Shown here in pieces: positions 15,659-23,152 of a DNA stretch of 64,000 nt; within the stretch, counting starts at the first letter, position 1, and each line of letters opens with the position of its first letter. The stretch covers positions 5,227 through 69,226 of the forward strand of contig NZ_CAJUHF010000017.1 in NCBI RefSeq assembly GCF_910585845.1, read 5' to 3'. The DNA comes from an uncultured Bacteroides sp. GTDB lineage: Bacteria; Bacteroidota; Bacteroidia; Bacteroidales; Bacteroidaceae. The translations under genes and the position numbers were made by a program. A model generated the notes under the pieces. The model made no database searches, was not told where the DNA came from, and saw nothing but the letters and a program-made list of their open reading frames with translations.

Positions 15659-16648
15659 GTGGGTTTACCGGACAAAAAGCCATGTCGGATAATTGTTCTT
15701 GACAACAATGTGCCTCAGCTCTCTCTTTACTATAAGCCGATTATAGGTGATACTGTTCCCGAAGCGAACCGCAGGGATTGGGATGTCAGTTATGATTTGG
15801 GTGGCGCATGGAAGCAGGCGCGGAGAGTAAAAAGAGAGAATAGCTCTTTGTTTAAGGTGGATGTGGTGGTATATCCGGAACTCAAATTGAAAAATCTGGT
15901 TATTACACAAGTGTATCAAGTGCTTTTCAATTTGAATCCTGCGATTGAGATTTCGTTATGGAATGGAATGAAGGTGACAGGGCAGGTTATTATACCTATA
16001 TATAATGAGTATGGAGTTTCATACGAACAGGTTCGGCAAGGATATGTCACGTTGTCTCAGTCTGTGAGGTTGCCCTACAATCTTTTTCTGACGGCGACAA
16101 TTGGGTCGTTCAATAATTATCGTTGGGGAGGAACTTTGGATGTGAAGCATGTTTTTAAGGATGAGAGGTTTTCTGTACAAGGACGGGTTGGTTATACCGG
16201 ACGCTCCCGCTTTGAAAATTGGCGTTGGAAGGTAAGTCCTCTGAAACGTGTGACGTGGTATTTGGGAGGGGATTTCTATTGGCCTGAATATAATACTGCG
16301 TTTTCTTTGAAAGTTGAACAATATCTGTTGGGTGAAAAAGGGATTCGTTTTGATATGGTACGTAATTTCAGGTATGCATCCATCGGGTTTTATGGCATGA
16401 AGGTACAGAATGCCGGTAATAAAGGGTATAACGGTGGCTTCCGGTTTCAGATCGCTTTGCCGCCTTATAAATATAAAAGAAGAGGGTACATACCGAGGGT
16501 GTTGCCTTCGGAATATTTTGGAATGTCATACAATGCGGGAAATGAACAGTATTATGGGCGTTCGTTCAATCCTCGTGTAGATGACAATATGGCGACTGAA
16601 AATAGTTTTAACCCATATTATATTAAATCAGAATTATTAAATTTTTAA
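15659..16648 (+). CDS. headless YjbH C-terminal-type gene (right operon, silent in this orientation)
   Basis: The 329-codon frame matches the left paralogue (12645-13892) from its residue 88 onward but lacks the signal peptide and first 87 residues. The only start is a GTG at 15659, exactly where the 52-bp repeat begins. Upstream sequence is unrelated and non-coding. No promoter of the usual type points into it. The remaining body is intact with no stop or frameshift, which argues against an ordinary pseudogene and for a cassette kept functional by inversion. Joined to the segment's 5' part it would give about 416 residues. Barrel sequence has diverged clearly from the left copy. Confidence 0.78.
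   Translation: MGLPDKKPCRIIVLDNNVPQLSLYYKPIIGDTVPEANRRDWDVSYDLGGAWKQARRVKRENSSLFKVDVVVYPELKLKNLVITQVYQVLFNLNPAIEISLWNGMKVTGQVIIPIYNEYGVSYEQVRQGYVTLSQSVRLPYNLFLTATIGSFNNYRWGGTLDVKHVFKDERFSVQGRVGYTGRSRFENWRWKVSPLKRVTWYLGGDFYWPEYNTAFSLKVEQYLLGEKGIRFDMVRNFRYASIGFYGMKVQNAGNKGYNGGFRFQIALPPYKYKRRGYIPRVLPSEYFGMSYNAGNEQYYGRSFNPRVDDNMATENSFNPYYIKSELLNF
15660..15711 (+). repeat. right 52-bp inverted repeat of the predicted inversion switch
   Basis: A perfect inverted copy of 13579-13630. The recombinase-site-like core ATTGTT-N6-AACAAT lies at 15692-15709. The reading frame through the repeat (G-L-P-D-K-K-P-C-R-I-I-V) is the same in both genes. Confidence 0.9.
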
Positions 16649-16659
16649 TTTTTATTGAG

Positions 16660-17622
16660 ATGAAAATGAAATGTAAATTTTTCGGTGCTACCGCTAAGTT
16701 AGCGATGGCAATTTTAGCAGTAGGAGCTATGTTTACAAGCTGCTATGATTCAGAAAACGGTGATGTGACCAAACCGTATAAGGCTCCGGATGCCGTTTAC
16801 ACATTTGTTGTTACGGTAACTAATGGTATTACGGGTAATCCTGTAATTGATGCGGATGTGACTGTAGGTACAGCTTCCTGTGACAATGTGGGCAATGGTG
16901 TTTATCAGAAGGTTGTTACTAACGACCAAACTGGAACTAAGATGGCGTCTACTGTTACGGTTAGCGTTGCTGGAAAGGCAAATGAATATGATGCAGCATC
17001 AACTACAGTTGAAGTTGCTGATATTACGAACGGTCAGGCTATTACATGTTATGCTAACATCGTTGTAAATCCGACTGTATTTATACCGGAAGGAATGAAG
17101 GTTGAAGTTTCTACGAATACAACTTCTGATACGGATTCTTATACAGGTGATAAAGTGTGTGGTGAACAAGAAAATATAACGATTGACTCAAGTCTGGATA
17201 TCATCAACAGAACGGAGGAGCCGATGCTTATCAGCCGTGATATTACATACCCCACAGGTATCATGTATCTTAAACCGGTAGCAGCTACACGTGCTATTGA
17301 CGTTCTTGCTGGAATTCATGACTATATCACAAAGGCTGAAGGTGTAGATAATATTGCAGATAAATTCACAAAAAAAGAAACAAAAAAATATTCTTTCTTG
17401 TTGCCTGCTGCTTCTGCTTTACAGAAAATTTCAATCCAGTATATCTATGATGATAAGACTTATGCGGTTGCATACGACGGACAGTCTTATACAGCTACGA
17501 CAAGACGTCTTGCCAGCGTAATCTTCAGCAATACACCTGTACTGTTGAATATGTATCACGGACACGGACATGGTCACGGTCATGGTGGTGACTTGAACGC
17601 TGGTGGTGGTATCTTTGAATAA
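16660..17622 (+). CDS. lipoprotein with C-terminal His-Gly tail (right operon)
   Basis: A 320-residue lipoprotein with lipobox M-F-T-S-C near residue 28 and an acidic stretch behind the cysteine. The body is probably beta-rich: an N-terminal region with T-N-G-I-T-G-N-P-V-I-D-A-D resembles a carboxypeptidase-regulatory-like or Ig-like fold. The C-terminus has five His-Gly dipeptides followed by G-D-L-N-A-G-G-G-I-F-E, shared in type with the left paralogue although the bodies differ. It starts 11 bp after the headless yjbH-like gene, so it depends on the same promoter. Function is unknown; divergence of exposed parts fits antigenic or ligand variation. Confidence 0.72.
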   Translation: MKMKCKFFGATAKLAMAILAVGAMFTSCYDSENGDVTKPYKAPDAVYTFVVTVTNGITGNPVIDADVTVGTASCDNVGNGVYQKVVTNDQTGTKMASTVTVSVAGKANEYDAASTTVEVADITNGQAITCYANIVVNPTVFIPEGMKVEVSTNTTSDTDSYTGDKVCGEQENITIDSSLDIINRTEEPMLISRDITYPTGIMYLKPVAATRAIDVLAGIHDYITKAEGVDNIADKFTKKETKKYSFLLPAASALQKISIQYIYDDKTYAVAYDGQSYTATTRRLASVIFSNTPVLLNMYHGHGHGHGHGGDLNAGGGIFE

Positions 17623-17669
17623 TTATATTATATATAAGGTATAGCACAACAAAAAGCGGAAAGAAAGCG

Positions 17670-18428
17670 ATGATGAGGTATATCTATGTGAAAATAGCCC
17701 TTGCGGTTTTATTGCTGTGTTGCCCTCTCTTGCTTTCGGCTCAATTGACGTATGGTACCACCGGTCTGTTGCATGCCCCCTCAGCAGAGATGCAGCGGGA
17801 CAAGACGGTGATGATTGGTGGTAACTTTTTGAATAAGGAGATAACTCCTCCTACTTGGTACTATCATACGTACAATTATTTTCTGAACGTAACCATATTC
17901 CCTTGGTTGGAGGTGGCGTACACATGTACGCTCTTCAAGGCGGAAGCTTTAGGCTTGAGACCATACGGTTACACAGGATTTACGAATCAGGACAGGTATT
18001 TCTCTGTCCGGCTGCGCGCTTTGAAAGAAGGACAATTCTGGAAGTATATGCCGGCTGTGGTGTTGGGGACTTCGGATCCCTATACCGAGTCGGGAGACGG
18101 ACAGATATCATCTACTGAGGGTAACGGTTATTTTTGCCGCTTCTATATTGCAGCGACAAAACATATCCCGATAGGGAAGGAGACGATAGGTGTGCACCTT
18201 TCCTATCTCTACAACAACCGTAAGGAGTATCGTCTGAACGGTCCGGCAGTAGGCGTCACCTATAATCCCTCTTTCCATCCGCAACTACGGATGATAGCAG
18301 AGTATGATTCGAAAGATTTTGCGTTGGGTGCCACATATTTGCTTTTCAACCATTTGCATGCGCAGGTAGAATTGCAAAAAATGAAATACTTTACCGGCGG
18401 ACTTACTTACAAGATCTATCTGAAGTAA
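17670..18428 (+). CDS. YjbH N-terminal-type outer-membrane protein (right operon)
   Basis: A 252-residue exported protein with a signal peptide ending L-L-S-A-Q. It is strongly similar along its whole length to 9569-10315: the T-Y-G-T-T-G-L-L-H-A-P-S-A-E-M-Q-R-D-K block and the C-terminal K-I-Y-L-K are shared. It is third in the right operon, whereas its paralogue is fourth in the left one. It presumably pairs with the C-terminal-type YjbH protein encoded by the first gene. No frameshift is seen, so the gene is preserved although its operon lacks a visible promoter now. Confidence 0.78.
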   Translation: MMRYIYVKIALAVLLLCCPLLLSAQLTYGTTGLLHAPSAEMQRDKTVMIGGNFLNKEITPPTWYYHTYNYFLNVTIFPWLEVAYTCTLFKAEALGLRPYGYTGFTNQDRYFSVRLRALKEGQFWKYMPAVVLGTSDPYTESGDGQISSTEGNGYFCRFYIAATKHIPIGKETIGVHLSYLYNNRKEYRLNGPAVGVTYNPSFHPQLRMIAEYDSKDFALGATYLLFNHLHAQVELQKMKYFTGGLTYKIYLK

Positions 18429-18486
18429 GAAGAGTGGTCGGAGCAAATAACTAAAAAAGAGTTGAAATACAATAAAACCAAAAACA

Positions 18487-19680
18487 ATGAAAAGTAAATT
18501 AGTAATATTATCTTTGATGTTGGCTGGTGCCAGTGTGGCAACGGCTCAGACAAAAGAGAAATTCGTCAGCGAAAAAGCCGGAGACAATATCTTCGTGAGC
18601 GTGACTGGTGGAATTTCTATGGTAAATTCAGGCAAGAGCGAAGGTAAGTTTGGAGATGTTGCTCCTCATATTACTGTGTCTCTCGGTAAATGGTTTACTC
18701 CGGTTTGGGGTATCCGTGCCCAAGGTGGTTTGTGGAAGGCTAACTTCAATACCAACTGGTCAAAGGGAACATATGCTGCTGATGGTAGCATGGTAGGTTC
18801 TGAAGTGAACTACAACAAGAATGTAGGTCAGATTCGTTTGGACGGTATCTATAACCTCTCTAACGCAATCTGCGGATACAATCCCGACCGTTTGTTCACG
18901 CTGTCTGTATTTGCAGGTCCCGGCTTAACCATCGCTAAAGGTTCAGGTTCTTTCGAGATTGAAGAGAATGCTGCCGGAACAGCTTGGCAAAAAGTTCGTC
19001 CTGCCGGTGCTGATAACAAGGTAGGTGCATACATCAACGGTTCTGCCGGTCTGTTGGGTAAGTTTAATGTGAATAACTATCTCGATATTGATATCGAAGC
19101 TCGTGGTGAGCTGGCTTCATCTTATCTCGGCTACTTGGCTTCTTCAAGAACAGTAGGCGGTGTTTACGTGGGTGCCGGTCTTACTTATACTTTCGGTGGC
19201 AAGAAGTTTGTTTCTTGTGGCTCAAAAGTAGACCAAGATGCTATCAACAGAGAAGTAAACAAGTATAGAAACGAGCTTGCACAGGCTCAGGCTGACTTGG
19301 CTAACGCTAAGAACGCTTTGGTTAACGCTAAGCCTGTGACAAAGGAAGTTGTTAAGGAAGTTGAAGTTGCCGGTCCTCGCGCCATCTTCTTCAAGATCGG
19401 TAGCGCACGCATCGACGATTACGGTATGGTCAACATCCAGTTGGCTGCCAAGATCCTCAAGGCTAACCCCGACAAGAAATATAAAATTGCCGGTTATGCT
19501 GACAAAGCTACGGGTAGCGCTTCTTGGAACCAGAAACTGTCTGAAAAACGTGCTCAGGCTGTTTACGACGCATTGATCAAGGAAGGCGTTGACAAAGACC
19601 AGATCGAACTCGTGGGCTTCGGTGGTACTGCAAACATGTTCGGCAAGAACTATCTGAACCGTGTAGTAATTCTGGAATGA
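18487..19680 (+). CDS. OmpA-family outer-membrane protein (right operon)
   Basis: A 397-residue protein: signal peptide (ends A-T-A-Q), a barrel domain to about residue 235, a linker with A-N-A-K repeats and a C-terminal OmpA domain. From about residue 240 onward it is almost the same as 10442-11608, while the barrels differ. It is the last gene of the right operon and is followed by a strong terminator. The near-identical 3' halves form a second, longer and imperfect inverted repeat around the whole locus. Confidence 0.88.
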   Translation: MKSKLVILSLMLAGASVATAQTKEKFVSEKAGDNIFVSVTGGISMVNSGKSEGKFGDVAPHITVSLGKWFTPVWGIRAQGGLWKANFNTNWSKGTYAADGSMVGSEVNYNKNVGQIRLDGIYNLSNAICGYNPDRLFTLSVFAGPGLTIAKGSGSFEIEENAAGTAWQKVRPAGADNKVGAYINGSAGLLGKFNVNNYLDIDIEARGELASSYLGYLASSRTVGGVYVGAGLTYTFGGKKFVSCGSKVDQDAINREVNKYRNELAQAQADLANAKNALVNAKPVTKEVVKEVEVAGPRAIFFKIGSARIDDYGMVNIQLAAKILKANPDKKYKIAGYADKATGSASWNQKLSEKRAQAVYDALIKEGVDKDQIELVGFGGTANMFGKNYLNRVVILE

Positions 19681-19715
19681 TATAGGGTTCGTAGAGTGTA
19701 AGCTCTACGTGAAGA

Positions 19716-19751
19716 AAAAGGGTGCTTAACTTCGGTTAGGCATCCTTTTTT
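19716..19751 (+). terminator. intrinsic terminator, right envelope operon
   Basis: The stem GGGTGCTTAAC with loop TTCG and arm GTTAGGCATCC (including wobble pairs) is followed by six T residues. A smaller hairpin GTAGAG/CTCTAC precedes it. Confidence 0.85.
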
Positions 19752-19794
19752 GTTATTATGACTTCGGATAGAGGTAAATATCAAATATAAATCG

Positions 19795-19802
19795 TAATTT
19801 TG
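19795..19802 (+). promoter_or_regulatory. -7 box of ruvX, nearly leaderless
   Basis: TAATTTTG fits TAnnTTTG and ends only 9 bp before the ruvX ATG at 19812. If transcription starts about 7 nt downstream, as usual for these promoters, the message has almost no leader. Confidence 0.6.
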
Positions 19803-19811
19803 TGCCCTATT

Positions 19812-20234
19812 ATGAGCAGAATATTAGCGATAGATTACGGACAGAAGCGTACAGGGATAGCCGTCAGCGACACATTGCAGATGATTGCGAACGGACTGAC
19901 TACTGTGCCTACGCACGAACTGCTGGCTTTTATCGTCGATTATGTCGGCAAAGAACCGGTAGAACGGATTCTGATAGGGCTTCCTAAGCAGATGAATAAC
20001 GAGGCTTCGGAGAATATGAGGCGGATAGAGCCTTTTGTACGTATGTTGAAAAAGAAGTTGCCGGACATGCCCGTGGAGTACGTCGACGAGCGTTTCACCT
20101 CCGTGCTGGCCCATCGTACCATGCTGGAAGCCGGACTGAAGAAGAAAGCCAGGCAGAACAAGGCGCTTGTAGACGAAATCAGCGCGACTATCATCCTGCA
20201 AAGTTATTTGGAGAGCAAGCGTTTTGCGTTCTGA
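19812..20234 (+). CDS. ruvX: Holliday junction resolvase-like RuvX (YqgF)
   Basis: A 140-residue RNase H-fold protein. The first catalytic acidic residue lies in I-L-A-I-D-Y-G-Q-K-R-T-G (residues 4-15), followed by I-G-L-P and the Y-V-D-E-R-F-T-S motif, and a late V-D-E-I-S-A acidic motif. These are diagnostic of YqgF/RuvX, implicated in 16S rRNA 5' processing and Holliday-junction resolution. ATG 19812 is preferred over an upstream non-ATG extension because it gives the conserved M-S-R-I-L-A-I-D start. Confidence 0.9.
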   Translation: MSRILAIDYGQKRTGIAVSDTLQMIANGLTTVPTHELLAFIVDYVGKEPVERILIGLPKQMNNEASENMRRIEPFVRMLKKKLPDMPVEYVDERFTSVLAHRTMLEAGLKKKARQNKALVDEISATIILQSYLESKRFAF

Positions 20235-20244
20235 AACGTGGGCA

Positions 20245-20336
20245 GTTGGAGTTAATAGCTGAGATGTTGACGGCTGATAGCTGGTAGCTGGCAGATGACA
20301 GCTGATAACTGATAGTTGACAGCTGACAACTGAAAT
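20245..20336. repeat. degenerate short repeats between ruvX and def
   Basis: AGCTGATA/GACAGCTGA/AACTGA-type words recur every 10-20 bp and are partly self-complementary. No coding frame or promoter is apparent. Confidence 0.5.
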
Positions 20337-20375
20337 TTGATAAAGAAATGTATATTGACTAAATAAAGATAAAGA

Positions 20376-20930
20376 ATGATTTTACCTATTTATGTATACG
20401 GCCAGCCCGTATTGAGGAAAGTTGCGGAAGACATAACTCCCGACTATCCGGGTTTGAAAGAGTTGATAGTGAACATGTTCGAAACAATGGATCATGCAGA
20501 AGGCGTGGGGCTGGCAGCTCCGCAGATCGGCCTACCTATCCGTGTGGTAGTGATCACCTTGGATGTCCTGTCGGAGGAATATCCCGAATACAAGGGCTAT
20601 CGGAAAGCATTCATCAACCCCCATATTTTGGAAGTGTCGGGCGAAGAAGTCTCTATGGAAGAAGGTTGTCTGAGCCTTCCGGGCGTTCATGAATCAGTGA
20701 AACGAGGAAACAAGATCCGCGTGAAGTATCTGGACGAGAATATGCAGGAGCATGACGAAATCGTAGAAGGCTATCTGGCACGCGTGATGCAGCATGAGTT
20801 CGACCACCTGGAAGGAAAGATGTTCATCGACCATCTCTCTCCTCTGCGCAGGCAGATGATCAAAGGAAAGCTGAATGCGATGCTGAAAGGGAAGGCGCAC
20901 TGTACTTATAAGGTGAAGACTGTAAGATAA
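20376..20930 (+). CDS. def: peptide deformylase
   Basis: A 184-residue metalloenzyme that removes the formyl group from nascent N-terminal methionine. All three family motifs are present: G-V-G-L-A-A-P-Q-I-G (43-52), E-G-C-L-S (96-100, metal cysteine) and Q-H-E-F-D-H (139-144, two metal histidines and the catalytic glutamate). Length is normal. It follows ruvX in the same direction after a repeat-rich gap of 141 bp. Confidence 0.95.
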   Translation: MILPIYVYGQPVLRKVAEDITPDYPGLKELIVNMFETMDHAEGVGLAAPQIGLPIRVVVITLDVLSEEYPEYKGYRKAFINPHILEVSGEEVSMEEGCLSLPGVHESVKRGNKIRVKYLDENMQEHDEIVEGYLARVMQHEFDHLEGKMFIDHLSPLRRQMIKGKLNAMLKGKAHCTYKVKTVR

Positions 20931-20978
20931 AAAATATAAAAAGTCTTTCGTTAATCCTGCGAAGTGAACGAAAAGCAC

Positions 20979-20986
20979 TATTTTTG
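20979..20986 (+). promoter_or_regulatory. -7 box of the TPR gene
   Basis: TATTTTTG lies 28 bp before the ATG at 21015. Confidence 0.5.
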
Positions 20987-21014
20987 TTTCGTTTACAAGC
21001 GTTTATAAGACAAG

Positions 21015-23072
21015 ATGATAAAAAGAATACTGACGGCTTTCCTTTTGCTCCCCGCATTGGCGTGTGCGCAAATCAATACGGAGCGCGTGATGACCATCGC
21101 GCGCAACGCATTGTATTTTGAAGATTATGTGCTTTCCATACAATATTTCAATCAAGTAATCAACGCAAAGCCTTATCTGTACGAACCCTATTTTTTTCGC
21201 GGTTTGGCAAAGATCAACCTGGACGATTTCCAGGGTGCGGAGGCGGATTGTGATGCGGCTATCCAACGTAATCCCTTCGTGGTGGGCGCCTACCAGATTC
21301 GTGGTCTGGCACGTATCCGGCAGAACAATTACGATGGAGCTATCGAAGACTACAGGATGGCCTTGAAGTACGACCCCGAAAATATCGTGCTTTGGCATAA
21401 CCTCTCCCTCTGCAATATGCAGAAAGAAGACTATGAAGCGGCAAAGGATAACTTGGGAAAACTGCTGACTATCTCTCCCCGATATACACGCGCCTATCTG
21501 ATGCGTGGCGAAGTCTCGTTGAAGCAGAAAGACACCCTGCAGGCACTGAACGACTTTGAAAAGGCTATCGAGATGGACCGTTACGATCCCGACGGGTGGG
21601 GGGCACGTGCCATCGTACGCCTCCAACAGGGCAAGTACGCCGATGCGGAAGAAGACCTGAACCATGCTATCCACCTGAGTGCGAAGAATGCGGGAAATTA
21701 CATCAACCGTGCATTGGCACGTTTCCATCAGAAAAATCTCAGAGGTGCCATGAGCGATTATGACCTGGCACTGGACATTGACCCGAACAACTTCCTCGGA
21801 CACTACAACCGCGGTCTGCTGCGTGCGCAGGTGGGAGATGACAACCGGGCGATAGAGGACTTCGACTTTGTGCTGCAGATAGAGCCGGACAACATGATGG
21901 CGACCTTCAACCGCGGTCTGCTGCGTGCGCAGACAGGCGACCATCGCGGAGCCATCGCCGACTATTCGCGGGTGATTGATGAATATCCCAACTTCACGGC
22001 AGGATACTACCACCGCGCCGAAGCACGCAAGAAGATGGGCGACCGCAAGGGAGCGGAGCAGGATGAATTTAAGATCATGCAAATGCAGATTGATAAACGG
22101 AATGCTGCCGCCGGTAATAGCAACAAAGCAAACCCCGACCAGAAAGACGTAGCCGACAACACGGAAGAAGGCGACGGCAGCGGCACGCGAAAGAAGTCCG
22201 ACAAGAACATGGAGAACTACCGGAAGATTGTGATTGCCGACGACTCCGAAACCACACAGAAATATAAGAGCGACTATCGCGGACGGGTGCAAGACCGCAA
22301 CGTAAACATCAAGATAGAGCCGATGTATGCGCTGACCTATTACGAGAAGCCAAGCGAAGTGAAACGCATCGTCCATTTCCATAAATATATCGAAGAACTG
22401 AACCATGCGAAGATTGCGCCGAAGCCGCTGAAGATTACCAATATGGAAGTGCCACTGACGGAAGAGCAAGTGAAATTCCACTTCGCCCTGATCGATTCGC
22501 ACACTTCTGATATCGTGGCAGACGACAAAGACGCCAAGAAGCGTTTCCTGCGCGGACTTGATTTCTATCTGGTGCAGGACTTTGCCAGCTCCATCGACGA
22601 CTTCACGCAGTCCATCTTGCTGGACGACGATTTCTTCCCCGCATATTTCATGCGGGCATTGGTTCGTTGCAAGCAGCTGGAGTATAAGAAAGCGGAAGCC
22701 GGACTGACAGAAGGCATGCTGGGCAACTCTGCCGACAACAGCAAGAAGCAGACGGAAGTAACCGTGTTGGACTACGACATGGTGAAGAAAGATCTGGACC
22801 ACGTGATCCGGCTGGCTCCCGACTTTGTCTATGCCTACTACAACCGTGCCAATGTGCTCTCGATGCTGAAAGACTATCGCGGTGCGTTGGAAGACTACAA
22901 TAAAGCGATCGAGCTGAACAAGGATTTTGCCGAAGCCTACTTCAATCGCGGACTGACCCATATCTTCTTGGGCAACAACCGTCTGGGCATTACAGACCTG
23001 AGCAAGGCGGGCGAGTTGGGCATTGTGTCAGCCTACAACATTATCAAACGGTTTACCGATACGCGTGAATAA
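21015..23072 (+). CDS. exported tetratricopeptide-repeat protein
   Basis: A 685-residue protein with a signal peptide (ends A-C-A-Q) and many TPR units. A first block spans about residues 20-365 and a second about 500-670. Units show the usual A-x-x-D-x-x-x-A-I-x-x-D/N-P-x pattern, for example D-Y-N-K-A-I-E-L-N-K-D-F-A-E-A-Y-F-N-R-G. The middle (about 370-480) is polar and low-complexity. It is periplasmic or envelope-associated and probably a protein-interaction scaffold. A specific partner cannot be named; its position just upstream of thrS is not informative. Confidence 0.85.
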   Translation: MIKRILTAFLLLPALACAQINTERVMTIARNALYFEDYVLSIQYFNQVINAKPYLYEPYFFRGLAKINLDDFQGAEADCDAAIQRNPFVVGAYQIRGLARIRQNNYDGAIEDYRMALKYDPENIVLWHNLSLCNMQKEDYEAAKDNLGKLLTISPRYTRAYLMRGEVSLKQKDTLQALNDFEKAIEMDRYDPDGWGARAIVRLQQGKYADAEEDLNHAIHLSAKNAGNYINRALARFHQKNLRGAMSDYDLALDIDPNNFLGHYNRGLLRAQVGDDNRAIEDFDFVLQIEPDNMMATFNRGLLRAQTGDHRGAIADYSRVIDEYPNFTAGYYHRAEARKKMGDRKGAEQDEFKIMQMQIDKRNAAAGNSNKANPDQKDVADNTEEGDGSGTRKKSDKNMENYRKIVIADDSETTQKYKSDYRGRVQDRNVNIKIEPMYALTYYEKPSEVKRIVHFHKYIEELNHAKIAPKPLKITNMEVPLTEEQVKFHFALIDSHTSDIVADDKDAKKRFLRGLDFYLVQDFASSIDDFTQSILLDDDFFPAYFMRALVRCKQLEYKKAEAGLTEGMLGNSADNSKKQTEVTVLDYDMVKKDLDHVIRLAPDFVYAYYNRANVLSMLKDYRGALEDYNKAIELNKDFAEAYFNRGLTHIFLGNNRLGITDLSKAGELGIVSAYNIIKRFTDTRE

Positions 23073-23112
23073 CATTTTTTTTCTAAAAAATAGAATATCA
23101 AAAAGAAATCGT

Positions 23113-23120
23113 TATTTTTG
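23113..23120 (+). promoter_or_regulatory. -7 box of thrS
   Basis: TATTTTTG lies 32 bp before the thrS ATG, between the TPR gene and thrS. Confidence 0.55.
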
Positions 23121-23152
23121 CGTCCTGAAATTATAGAAATATATAACACATT

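Larger units (their letters stand above)
13631..15659. other. predicted invertible DNA segment (operon selector)
   Basis: This 2029-bp segment is flanked by perfect 52-bp inverted repeats. It carries the first 87 codons of the yjbH-like gene, its promoter, a tyrosine recombinase gene and three operator-like palindromes. Inversion would join the promoter and signal peptide in frame to the presently headless gene at 15659 and decapitate the left copy. Direct evidence is the repeat geometry and frame match; the switching itself is inferred. Confidence 0.72.

Noticed and set aside
15659..16648. Simple pseudogene
   Set aside because: The only lesion is the missing head exactly at the 52-bp repeat; the rest is open and in frame with the donor 5' part.
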